Assembly (NCBI RefSeq): GCF_001641695.1
Contig: NZ_LSEF01000085.1
Coordinates: 134,314-187,335 of the forward strand
Direction: 5' to 3'
From: Bradyrhizobium neotropicale
Lineage (GTDB): Bacteria; Pseudomonadota; Alphaproteobacteria; Rhizobiales; Xanthobacteraceae
DNA length: 53,022 nucleotides
Under the pieces are notes generated by a model that was not told the origin of the DNA, made no database searches, and was given only the letters and a program-made list of their open reading frames with translations. Within the stretch, counting starts at the first letter, position 1. The number at the start of each line of letters is the position of its first letter. Made by a program: the position numbers and the translations under genes. Shown piece by piece: positions 43,274 through 51,008 of the stretch.

Positions 43274-43606
43274 ATGATTAAAGCGCGGACCGCGAAATTT
43301 CAGATCGGACAGGTCGTGCGCCACCGGATCTTTTCGTTCCGGGGCGTGATCTTCGACATCGATCCGGAATTCAACAACACCGAGGAGTGGTGGCTGTCGA
43401 TCCCCGAGGAGGTCCGGCCCCATAAGGACCAGCCGTTCTATCACCTGCTCGCTGAGAACGCGGAGTCGGAATACGTCGCCTATGTCTCGGAGCAGAATCT
43501 CCTGCCCGATGATTCCGGCGAGCCGATCCGCCATTCGCAGGTCGCCGAGATCTTCGTGAAGGACAAGGGCGGCGGCTACCGGCCGCGCAACCCGTCGCTG
43601 AACTGA
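43274..43606 (+). CDS. hspQ: Heat shock protein HspQ (YccV-like)
   Basis: A 110-residue cytoplasmic protein of the YccV/HspQ family. It has the block AKFQIGQVVRHRIFSFRGVI (7-26), DIDPEFNNTEEWW (28-40), and DQPFYHLLAENAESEYVAYV (52-71). HspQ was first described as a hemimethylated DNA-binding protein and later as a Lon protease specificity factor. It is a lone gene followed by a two-way terminator. Confidence 0.92.
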   Translation: MIKARTAKFQIGQVVRHRIFSFRGVIFDIDPEFNNTEEWWLSIPEEVRPHKDQPFYHLLAENAESEYVAYVSEQNLLPDDSGEPIRHSQVAEIFVKDKGGGYRPRNPSLN

Positions 43607-43650
43607 TTTTCGCCTCGGCAAGCCGACCAACAAAAACAAACGAACCAGCA

Positions 43651-43679
43651 AAAAAGGCGCTCGAACCGAGCGCCTTTTT
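43651..43679. terminator. Bidirectional terminator between hspQ and the IalB gene
   Basis: AAAAAGGCGCTCG and CGAGCGCCTTTTT form a perfect 13-bp inverted repeat with a 3-base loop. U tracts exist in both directions, so it serves both convergent genes. Confidence 0.9.
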
Positions 43680-43702
43680 CATGGTCGGGCCTTGAGTCCC
43701 GA

Positions 43703-44518
43703 TTACTTCTGCGCCGCCGGAGCCCCGCCGGGAGCTCCACCCTGCTGCTCGAGCTTCTTGCGCTGCTCTTCGGCCTTCTTCTGCAGCTCTTCCTGAAGCT
43801 TCTTCTGAGTTTCCTCAAACTGCTTCGGGTCGGTCGGCGGGCCGTCATAGGCCTTGGCGAACTCGCCCGCGAGCGGCAGCGGCAGCGTCAGCGGCGCGCC
43901 GTTGGCGTTGATCGCCTGCACAACGAGATTCTGCCCCTTCTTCATGTTGTTGATGAGCTCCGGGGTCGCCTCGTAGTCCGACATGCAGCCATTGGCGAAG
44001 CAGATCACGTACGGGCTCTGCAGCGGCGCATTGTTGTCGACGATGATGCGGGTGCCGTGGACGAGCTGCATGCCGAGCGGCAAGGTCACGCGCAGGATCT
44101 TCTTGGGCTCGCCTTCCGGCTCGATGATCACGGCGGCGATGACCGGCTGGCCCGACTCGATGCGGCCGTCCTTGCCGGTGAAGCAGACCTGCTTGGCATT
44201 GGCGTCCTGGCCCTTGAGGCAGAACTTGGTCCACGGCGCGTAGATCAGCTGGATCTGCTGGTCGGCGGGCTGGCCGTTCTGCTGCGCGGGGGCGCCCTGA
44301 GCGGGGGCCTGCTGGGCCTGGGGAGCCTGGGCCGGCGCGGGCGCCTTGGGGGCAGCCTTCGGAGCGGCCTTCGGCGCCGGAGCCGCCTTGGGCGCACCGG
44401 GGGCCGGCGCCGGAGCCTGGGCTTCTGCGGCGAACGGAACGACCAATGCCGTCGCCGTCAACAGAGCGAGAAGTCGCCCGCGCGGCCGGACGGACGCGGC
44501 CAAGTAACGGAAATTCAT
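43703..44518 (-). CDS. Invasion-associated locus B (IalB) family protein
   Basis: ATG 44518 yields a signal peptide (RLLALLTATALVVPFAAEA, cleavage near residue 33) and a 271-residue product. A linker of Pro, Ala, Lys and Gln (about 35-85) precedes the IalB domain (about 88-225), with YAPWTKFCLKG, KQVCFTGKDGRIE, RVTLPLGMQLVHG and YVICFANGCMSDYEA holding two Cys pairs. The C-terminal 45 residues are a Gln/Glu/Lys coiled coil and a Gly/Ala tail. The name comes from Bartonella invasion genes; here it is a periplasmic protein of unknown role. Confidence 0.88.
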   Translation of the reverse strand: MNFRYLAASVRPRGRLLALLTATALVVPFAAEAQAPAPAPGAPKAAPAPKAAPKAAPKAPAPAQAPQAQQAPAQGAPAQQNGQPADQQIQLIYAPWTKFCLKGQDANAKQVCFTGKDGRIESGQPVIAAVIIEPEGEPKKILRVTLPLGMQLVHGTRIIVDNNAPLQSPYVICFANGCMSDYEATPELINNMKKGQNLVVQAINANGAPLTLPLPLAGEFAKAYDGPPTDPKQFEETQKKLQEELQKKAEEQRKKLEQQGGAPGGAPAAQK

Positions 44519-44779
44519 TACGGAAAACCCTTTCTGAACGGGAAGCGCCCGAACCGCTCCGAAACACCGAACCAAGCCGCCTTGGGCGCGGCTGTCTCCC
44601 CGTCAATAGAGGCGGAAAAGTGACGGGCTCGGCGCTCTTGCGCGATTGCCCGCCTTCTTAACGTGGCGGACGAAAAGATCAATGCCGACAACTATCTTTG
44701 ACTGCGACAGCGGACGCTTTCGGGGAAAATCCCTGTGTTAGGATTCGTATCCCGCCGGTCTTCGAATCAACGTGTGCTG

Positions 44780-46627
44780 ATGTTCATGTTCCCGCGCCTT
44801 CTTGACGGCCATTTCGAGGGCCTTGGCGTCCGGATTTGCGGCCTCGCTTTCCTCCTCGCCGTTGCGCTTCCGGCGGCCCCGGCGCGGGCCGAGGAAGCTC
44901 ATGCCATTGCCATGCACGGCAAGCCGGCACTGTCAGCCGGTTTCACCCACATGCCCTACGCCAATCCCGACGCACCCAAGGGCGGCCGGCTGACCTGGGG
45001 CATCCTCGGCACCTTCGACAGCCTCAATCCCCTCATCGTGAAGGGATTGGCGGTGCAGCAGACGCGGGGCTACGTGGTCGAGAGCCTGCTCGCGCGCGGC
45101 TATGACGAGCCGTTCACGCTCTACGGCCTCCTGGCCAGGACCGTCGAGACCGACGACGAGCGGACCTATGTCACGTTCCATCTCGATCCGCGGGCGCGGT
45201 TTTCGGACGGCAAGCCGGTGCTCGCAGACGACGTGGTGTTCTCCTGGCAGCTCCTGCGCGATCACGGCCGCCCCAACCTCCGCCAGTACTACGGCAAGGT
45301 CGCCAAGGCCGAGGCGGTCGATCCCCTCACCGTCCGCTTCGATCTGGCCGGGGCCAATGACCGCGAATTGCCGCTGATCCTCGGCCTGATGCCGATCCTG
45401 CCCAGGCATGCGGTCGACGTCGCGACCTTCGAGGAGACGACGATGGCCGCCCCGATCGGCTCGGGCCCCTACAGGGTCACGATGGTGAAGCCCGGCACCA
45501 GCGTGACGCTGACCCGCAATCCCGACTATTGGGGCCGCGACCTGCCGGTCAATCGCGGCCTCTACAATTTCGACGAGATCAGGCTCGACTTCTACCGCGA
45601 GGCCAACGGCCAGTTCGAAGCCTTCAAGCGCGGCCTCTATGATTTCCGCGTCGAGAACGAGCCCTTGCGCTGGCACGACGGCTACGATTTTCCCGCGGCT
45701 AGAAGCGGCGAAGTGATCCGCGACACCATCAAGCCCGGCGTGCCGCAGCCCTCGGAATTCCTGGTGTTCAACACCCGACGTCCGATCTTCGCCGACATCC
45801 GCGTGCGCCAGGCGCTGACGCTGCTGTTCGATTTCGAGCTGGTCAATCGCAACTACTTCTTCGGACTCTATTCGCGCGTCGCCGGCTATTTTGCCGGCTC
45901 GGATCTGTCCTCCTACGGTCGTCCTGCGGATGCGCGTGAGCGCGAGCTTCTCAAACCCTTCGCCGCACAAATTCCGTCCGACATCATGGACGGCAGCTAC
46001 CGCCTGCCCGTCACCGACGGCTCGGGCCGCGACCGCACGACGTTGCGTGCGGCGCTCAAGCTGCTGTCCGAGGCCGGCTACGATCTCGACGGAACCGTGC
46101 TGCGCAACCGCAAGACCAAAGTCCCCTTCACCTTCGAGATGCTGGTGACGACCCGCGACCAGGAGCGCATCGCGCTCGCCTTCCAGCGCGACCTGAAACG
46201 GGCCGGCATCGAGCCGACCGTGCGATCGGTCGATCCCGTGCAGTTCGACCAGCGCCGGCTCGGTTTCGAGTTCGACATGATCCAGAACCGCTGGGACCAG
46301 TCGTTGTCGCCGGGCAACGAGCAATATTTCTACTGGGGCAGCACTGCGGCCGACAATCCGGGCACCCGCAACTACATGGGCGCCAAGAATCCGGCGGTCG
46401 ACGCCATGATCGCAGCCCTGCTGGAGGCCCGTGAACATGCGGCGTTCGTGTCGGCGGTGCGGGCGCTCGACCGCGCCCTGATCGCGGGCTTCTACACAAT
46501 CCCCCTCTTTAACGTATCGGAGCAATGGATCGCGCGCTGGAATCGGATAGAACGGCCATCGGCCACGGCGCTGTCCGGCTATTTGCCGGAGACCTGGTGG
46601 TCGAAGGGGCAGCCTCAAGCGAAGTGA
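44780..46627 (+). CDS. Extracellular peptide-binding protein, YejA-like (family 5)
   Basis: A 615-residue secreted binding protein. A signal peptide is visible from the start (GLAFLLAVALPAAPARA, cleavage near residue 37). ATG 44780 or 44786 is most likely; a GTG at 44735 is in frame. Family-5 features include AHAIAMHGKPALSAGFTHMP, GTFDSLNPLIVKG, ADDVVFSWQLL, IGSGPYRV and GNEQYFYWGS. YejA-type proteins bind peptides such as microcin C-like compounds. No permease gene is adjacent, so it would work with transporter parts elsewhere. It is 4 bases ahead of the next gene. Confidence 0.88.
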   Translation: MFMFPRLLDGHFEGLGVRICGLAFLLAVALPAAPARAEEAHAIAMHGKPALSAGFTHMPYANPDAPKGGRLTWGILGTFDSLNPLIVKGLAVQQTRGYVVESLLARGYDEPFTLYGLLARTVETDDERTYVTFHLDPRARFSDGKPVLADDVVFSWQLLRDHGRPNLRQYYGKVAKAEAVDPLTVRFDLAGANDRELPLILGLMPILPRHAVDVATFEETTMAAPIGSGPYRVTMVKPGTSVTLTRNPDYWGRDLPVNRGLYNFDEIRLDFYREANGQFEAFKRGLYDFRVENEPLRWHDGYDFPAARSGEVIRDTIKPGVPQPSEFLVFNTRRPIFADIRVRQALTLLFDFELVNRNYFFGLYSRVAGYFAGSDLSSYGRPADARERELLKPFAAQIPSDIMDGSYRLPVTDGSGRDRTTLRAALKLLSEAGYDLDGTVLRNRKTKVPFTFEMLVTTRDQERIALAFQRDLKRAGIEPTVRSVDPVQFDQRRLGFEFDMIQNRWDQSLSPGNEQYFYWGSTAADNPGTRNYMGAKNPAVDAMIAALLEAREHAAFVSAVRALDRALIAGFYTIPLFNVSEQWIARWNRIERPSATALSGYLPETWWSKGQPQAK

Positions 46628-46631
46628 CGCC

Positions 46632-48134
46632 GTGAACCAGCCAGCCGTATCGCCGACGCTCGACACGCTGTTCCAGCGCACGCTGTCCCGCCAGCCGCAC
46701 GCGCAGGCGCTGCTCGACCCCATCAACAAGGCGCGCGTGACCGGGCACCAGCCGAGGCGGCTGTCCTATGCCGAGGCGGATCGGGCCATCGAGGCGCTTT
46801 CGGCGCACTTCGTCGAGTCCGGCCTGCCGGCCAATTCCGTCATCGCGATCCAACTTCCGAACACGGTGGAGTTCGTGCTCACCGTGCTCGCCGCCCACCG
46901 CGCCGGGCTCGTGGTCGCCGTGCTGCCGCTGCTCTGGCGCCACGCGGAACTGACCGCCGCGCTCAACCGCACCGCGGCGCGCGCCATCGTCACCATGAGC
47001 AAGGTCGACGGCGTGATCTATTCGGACCTGGCCATGCATGCCGCGGCGGAGGCGTTCTCGATCCGCCACGTCTTCGGTTTCGGCACCGACCTGCCCGAAG
47101 GCATGGCCTCGCTCGACGAGGTGCTGGCCCGCCCGCCCGGCACCACGCGCAGTATCATCCAGGACGGCCGCAAGGCGGCGATGATCTCCTTCGACGTCAC
47201 CGCGGAGGGCTTTCGTCCGGTGCCGCGGCCGCATTTCAGCCTGATCGCCGCCGGCCTTGCGATGTCGCTGGAAGCCGACATCAAGCAGGGGGCGACCGTG
47301 ATGGCGGCGTTCACGCCGATGTCGTTCGCGGGCCTCGCCTCTTCGCTCGCGGTGTGGCTGCTCTCCGGCGGAACGCTGGCGCTGCATCATCCGTTCGAGA
47401 GCGAGGTGCTCGAGCAGCAGATCAACGAGCACCATTGCGAGGTGCTGATCGCGCCCGCGCAACTCGCTTTGCGGCTCGGCGATTCCGACCTCGCGGCCCG
47501 GATGCCGACCTTGCGCAACGTCGTCGGCCTGTGGCGCGCGCCAGAACAGGTCGCGGCGAGCGATGCCTGGATCGCGCCGCATGCGCCGCTCACGGACGTC
47601 TATCTGTTCGGCGAGGCCGGGCTGTTCGGCGTCCGGCGTGGCGAAGACGGCATGCCGGTGCCGGTGATGCCGGGCCCCCATGGCGCGCCGCGCGAGCAGT
47701 CGGGGTCCTCGATCGCCGGCGAAATCCTGCTCACGCCGAAGGGAACACTGGGCCTGCGCGGAGCGATGGTGCCGATCGCGGCCTACGCACCGCCGCAACC
47801 GGTCGGCGAGACGCTGACGGCGCAGCCGCCGCGCGACTATGTCGACACCGGCTACGCCGCGCGGATCGACCGTGCGGGTGGCGCGATCTGCATCACGGCG
47901 CCTCCCTCCGGCATCATGGCGGTCGGCGGCTACCGTTTCCTCTCCAACGATCTGCAGGAATGGGCGCGCCGGCTCGGCCAGGGCGCGCTTCTGACCGCGC
48001 TGCCCGACCGGCTCTCCGGGCACCGGCTGGCAGGCCGTGCCCAGGACAACGCCCGGGCCCGCGAAGCGCTCAGCGAGCTCGGGCTTAACCCCCTGATGGT
48101 CGAGGCTTTTCGCGACCGCTCCGGCCCGGTTTGA
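46632..48134 (+). CDS. AMP-binding (ANL) fold protein lacking the ATP loop
   Basis: A 500-residue protein beginning at GTG 46632. The N-terminal half follows acyl-CoA synthetases (LSYAEADRAIEALSAHF, IQLPNTVEFVLTVLAAHRAG), and the middle (PMSFAGLASSLAVWLLSGGT) also fits. Where the ATP-phosphate loop (TSGTTGxPKG) should be, residues 185-200 read ISFDVTAEGFRPVPRP, with no Gly/Ser/Thr/Lys pattern. The later TGD-type motif reads TGYAARID, losing its Asp, and the catalytic C-terminal Lys is not seen. It is therefore probably not an active ligase; it may bind an acyl or aryl group. Confidence 0.78.
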   Translation: MNQPAVSPTLDTLFQRTLSRQPHAQALLDPINKARVTGHQPRRLSYAEADRAIEALSAHFVESGLPANSVIAIQLPNTVEFVLTVLAAHRAGLVVAVLPLLWRHAELTAALNRTAARAIVTMSKVDGVIYSDLAMHAAAEAFSIRHVFGFGTDLPEGMASLDEVLARPPGTTRSIIQDGRKAAMISFDVTAEGFRPVPRPHFSLIAAGLAMSLEADIKQGATVMAAFTPMSFAGLASSLAVWLLSGGTLALHHPFESEVLEQQINEHHCEVLIAPAQLALRLGDSDLAARMPTLRNVVGLWRAPEQVAASDAWIAPHAPLTDVYLFGEAGLFGVRRGEDGMPVPVMPGPHGAPREQSGSSIAGEILLTPKGTLGLRGAMVPIAAYAPPQPVGETLTAQPPRDYVDTGYAARIDRAGGAICITAPPSGIMAVGGYRFLSNDLQEWARRLGQGALLTALPDRLSGHRLAGRAQDNARAREALSELGLNPLMVEAFRDRSGPV

Positions 48135-48217
48135 GCGCAGTTCGACTGATCCGTTGACGCCGCATTAAGGCGGCCAAACTAGATTGCGCATCACCTATTG
48201 CGTGATCAGAGTTTGCG

Positions 48218-49447
48218 ATGTCCCAGGCGGGCCCGATCCTTTTTGTGTCCAATGCCGAGCGGCCGGCCTTCATCGCGGCACTCGACGAGAGCCGTCTCTT
48301 TCCCATTGTCGACAGCGACTGGGCGAGCGCCGCCCGCGCTATCGAGCAGGTGCAACCTGCCGCGGTGCTCGCCACAATGTCCGGCGGGCACGAGCCGTAC
48401 ATCGCGCCGCTCGCCAAGAAGATCGCCGACCAGCCGCTCTACGTTCCCTTCGTCGCGCTGGACGCGCCGGGCACTCTCCCCCGCAACGCCCTGCCCTTCG
48501 CCACGCACGGCGCCGATCCGGACCGCTTGATCCCGCGGCTGCGCGCAGCACTGCGCGTGCGCACGCTGCATGCGACCGTGCTGCGCCGGCTGCCGGAGGC
48601 AACGGCAAAGGTCTCGCTGCCCGAGGCCGATCCCGCGCGTGATGCCACGGTGCTCCTGATCGGCCGCGGCGCGGCCTATCCCGCACTCTCGGTCGCGCTC
48701 GGCGAGCGGATGGGCGTGATCGGCGCGCTTTCGATCGAGGCCGCAGCAAAGCATCTCAACACCCGCGACATCGACGGCGTCGTGCTCGCGGAAGGCTTTA
48801 CCGCGCGCGTCGCGGATGCCTTCCTCACGGTGCTCGCGGAAGACACCCGCTTCCGCAACCTGCCCGTAGTGGTCACCGCGCACGAGCTCACGCAGAACTA
48901 CGACCTGCCCAATCTCGAAATCATCTCGGGCGAGCCGGTCCGGATCGCGGCCAACGCGCTGCCGCTGATCCGTCAGCACGCGATGGAGGCGCAGCTCAGC
49001 CGCACGCTGCGCTCGATCGATGCCGGCGGCTGGCTCGATCCGCGCAGCGGCCTGTTGACTGTCGAAGCCTTCGCCCGCGATTTCTCCAAGGCGGTCGAGC
49101 AGACGCTCGCCCGCGGCGGCGGCCTCTCGGTTGCGCGCTTTGCGTTCGATCCGGCCAATCCGCGCGCCCAGCTCGATGCCGCGCGCATCCTGAGCCGGCT
49201 AATGCGGCAGATGGATTTTGGCACGGCGCAGAAGGACGGCTCGGTGATCGTGGTGTTCGCAGAGACCGATTTCCGCACCGCGCACATGATCGCCCGCCGC
49301 CTCTCCGCGGTGATGCGGCACACCTCGAACGGCAAGCACGAGATGCGCAGCGATCCCGTCGTCAGCGTGGATTCGCTGTCGCCGTTAGATACGGCAAGGT
49401 CGCTGCTGGCGCGGCTATCCGCCGACGCGTCACGGGCGGCGTCGTAG
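48218..49447 (+). CDS. Degenerate REC-REC-GGDEF protein
   Basis: A 409-residue cytoplasmic protein. Residues 7-115 and 145-250 each look like a receiver fold (ILFVSNAERPAFIAAL; VLLIGRGAAYPALSVAL) but lack the acidic pair and the phosphoacceptor Asp. From about 270 a GGDEF-type domain follows: DPRSGLLTVEAFARDF corresponds to the D-x-LTGLxNR start, but the active-site GGDEF is KDGSV (339-343), so cyclase activity is unlikely. The layout is that of PleD and PopA. It is 83 bases after the AMP-binding gene on the same strand. A c-di-GMP receptor or scaffold role is inference. Confidence 0.72.
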   Translation: MSQAGPILFVSNAERPAFIAALDESRLFPIVDSDWASAARAIEQVQPAAVLATMSGGHEPYIAPLAKKIADQPLYVPFVALDAPGTLPRNALPFATHGADPDRLIPRLRAALRVRTLHATVLRRLPEATAKVSLPEADPARDATVLLIGRGAAYPALSVALGERMGVIGALSIEAAAKHLNTRDIDGVVLAEGFTARVADAFLTVLAEDTRFRNLPVVVTAHELTQNYDLPNLEIISGEPVRIAANALPLIRQHAMEAQLSRTLRSIDAGGWLDPRSGLLTVEAFARDFSKAVEQTLARGGGLSVARFAFDPANPRAQLDAARILSRLMRQMDFGTAQKDGSVIVVFAETDFRTAHMIARRLSAVMRHTSNGKHEMRSDPVVSVDSLSPLDTARSLLARLSADASRAAS

Positions 49448-49567
49448 ATATCATCGCGCCCGCTTTTGCGGGATCGGTACCTAGGATCCGACAAAATCTG
49501 AAAAACAACCCCATGCAAAGGAACCGTCAATTGCTGACATGAAGCCTTACGGATTTTACGAAGCCAT

Positions 49568-49597
49568 TTGACACGTCGGGCAAAACACCGGCATAGT
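49568..49597 (+). promoter_or_regulatory. Candidate sigma-70 promoter before a short leader
   Basis: TTGACA (49568-49573), an 18-base spacer and CATAGT (49592-49597) form a plausible promoter. Start of transcription would be near 49604. The preceding 49448-49567 holds no gene. Confidence 0.4.
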
Positions 49598-49603
49598 GGC
49601 ATC

Positions 49604-49653
49604 ATCGAAACAAGTCAGTTGGCCCGCGTGGAGAAATCCGCTGCGGGTTTTTT
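49604..49653 (+). ncRNA. Possible short transcript ending in an intrinsic terminator
   Basis: From the candidate promoter to a terminator (stem CCCGC / GCGGG at 49623-49627 and 49643-49647, inner GGA / TCC, then six T at 49648-49653) lie only about 50 bases. This could be a small RNA or an attenuated leader for the gene at 49676. Confidence 0.35.
49623..49653 (+). terminator. Intrinsic terminator upstream of the 186-aa gene
   Basis: A 5-bp GC stem with a 3-bp inner extension is followed by TTTTTT. It precedes the next start codon by only 22 bases, an unusual place for a terminator unless it is regulatory. Confidence 0.6.
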
Positions 49654-49675
49654 CATTTGCGCAAGAGAATTATTC

Positions 49676-50236
49676 ATGCCGACGATTGAAAAGAAACCTT
49701 TACCGCCGATCGGCTCTGGGTTTGTCACGATCAATCCGTCAGACAAGGAAGACATCACGAGTCGCGCGCGCGACGTCATAGATCATTACATGTCTGGCAA
49801 GGGGTCCTGGTGGGACGAGGGGCCGCGAAAATCTGTCCAGCAGACCATCGATGACCTCAATAGATTTAAGAACAGCGTTATCGCATCCGAGCAATACGTC
49901 GATGACCCCGGCTCAGTATTGGGTCCTATAAAGCAAATGATTGATGCGGCTATCAAGCAGGCCAGCAATGCGATCCCGAATCTAGAGGATGACGGCCGTA
50001 GCGAGATCCGTCCGCGCGATCCAAACGATTCGATCATGCGAGCGCGCCCGCCAATCTATGCTTCACCAACGACAAGTGGGAGAATACAAATTCTTGCATC
50101 GCCGACGGACCAGGGCGTGCTCTCGACGCCTAAGGCAATTCAGACCAATCGTATTCTGGACGCCCCGCCCGTCAAGCAAGCTCCCGATCGTAATGACCCG
50201 AACATCCGAGTTCTCCGTCGCGTCGTCAGGGATTGA
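49676..50236 (+). CDS. Hypothetical protein, 186 aa
   Basis: ATG 49676 follows AAGAGA by about 7 bases; the frame is open to 49568 but that part crosses the terminator. The product is hydrophilic, with no signal peptide or membrane segment. A helical part (about 25-95, SRARDVIDHYMSGKGSWWDE and on) is followed by a Pro/Asn/Asp-rich tail with two repeats of the type PRDPNDSIMR / APDRNDPNIRVLRR. Third-position GC and codon choice are lower than in neighbours, which suggests recent acquisition. I recognise no family. Confidence 0.6.
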   Translation: MPTIEKKPLPPIGSGFVTINPSDKEDITSRARDVIDHYMSGKGSWWDEGPRKSVQQTIDDLNRFKNSVIASEQYVDDPGSVLGPIKQMIDAAIKQASNAIPNLEDDGRSEIRPRDPNDSIMRARPPIYASPTTSGRIQILASPTDQGVLSTPKAIQTNRILDAPPVKQAPDRNDPNIRVLRRVVRD

Positions 50237-50402
50237 GATAGTTCATCAGATGCCGAAAAGGCGCACCCGCGGCGACCTCAGCGCTGTCGTCAATGCACGA
50301 AAGCCCCGAGCCGGTTGACATCGTTCCCGATTCGTTCTACACGAGCTGCCCACAACCTCCGGGCGAGAAATCGTCTGTCAGTGCGCCTCGATATGCCGGT
50401 CG

Positions 50403-50798
50403 ATGATGAAAATCGCAACAGCATTCATTTCCGCCGTTCTGCTCACGTCGGCTTCCGGCTACGCCAAGGACTACAGGCTGGATTACGGCATTGAAACACC
50501 GACCGACGGCGATGCAGGTTCGACGGCGTGCCCCTATGGGGTATGCCATGTGAAGGTCGAGAAGCTAAACCTGACGGTCATCATTTTCCTGTCTCGCGAC
50601 GACCCCGACCACGCGCGCATTCAAATCGAAGGCAAGCCCGGCTGCTGTTTCTTCGAACTCGGTGCGCCATCACAGAGGATAGTGCCCGGCGACCCGCCAC
50701 CGAGGCTCCGCTTTTTTACCGGCATGGCGCCGCAGGGGCTCTTGTATTTCCAGAATGAGCCGGCGGGAAACCTTTACTTGAGATTCCACCTCGATTGA
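50403..50798 (+). CDS. Small secreted hypothetical protein
   Basis: A 131-residue protein with two ATG options (50403, 50406). The signal peptide is clear (KIATAFISAVLLTSASGYA, cleavage near residue 21). The mature part has four Cys, in CPYGVC and GCCFF, and likely beta strands, ending in YLRFHLD. The preceding 50237-50402 holds no convincing gene. Function unknown. It ends just before two palindromic repeats. Confidence 0.65.
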   Translation: MMKIATAFISAVLLTSASGYAKDYRLDYGIETPTDGDAGSTACPYGVCHVKVEKLNLTVIIFLSRDDPDHARIQIEGKPGCCFFELGAPSQRIVPGDPPPRLRFFTGMAPQGLLYFQNEPAGNLYLRFHLD

Positions 50799-50801
50799 TC
50801 T

Positions 50802-50875
50802 CGTAGGGTGGGCAAAGCGAAGCGTGCCACCGATTCCAGATCCGGGTGCAGAGGGCACGGCGCTACGCGCCTTTA
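50802..50875. repeat. Intergenic palindrome, GTAGGGTGGGC family (degenerate copy)
   Basis: CGTAGGGTGGGC and AGCGTGCC at the left and GGCACGGCGCTACGCGCC at the right match the full copy at 18353-18453. The last 12 bases of the right end are not recognisable. Confidence 0.7.
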
Positions 50876-50903
50876 TCCTCCGCACAAATGCTTCCAGTAA
50901 CAC

Positions 50904-50990
50904 CGTCATTGCGAGGAGCGAAGCGACGAAGCAATCCAGCATCCTTCCGCGGATACATTTCTGGATTGCTTCGCTTCGCTCGCAATGACG
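50904..50990. repeat. Intergenic palindrome, CGTCATTGCGAG family
   Basis: CGTCATTGCGAGGAGCGAAG at the left and GCTTCGCTCGCAATGACG at the right, with GCAATCCAG / CTGGATTGC inside, form a long near-perfect palindrome. It lies 19 bases beyond the mfd stop, where it may also act as an mRNA end. Confidence 0.8.
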
Positions 50991-51008
50991 GGGAAACTAC
51001 CTTGCACC

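Noticed and set aside
44933..46729. 598-residue open frame antisense to the YejA-like gene
   Set aside because: It is the GC-rich shadow of a gene with clear family features; its translation has no recognisable domain and an arginine/valine/glycine bias.
46509..48023. 504-residue open frame antisense to the AMP-binding gene
   Set aside because: Arg/His/Asp-rich shadow with no domain pattern.
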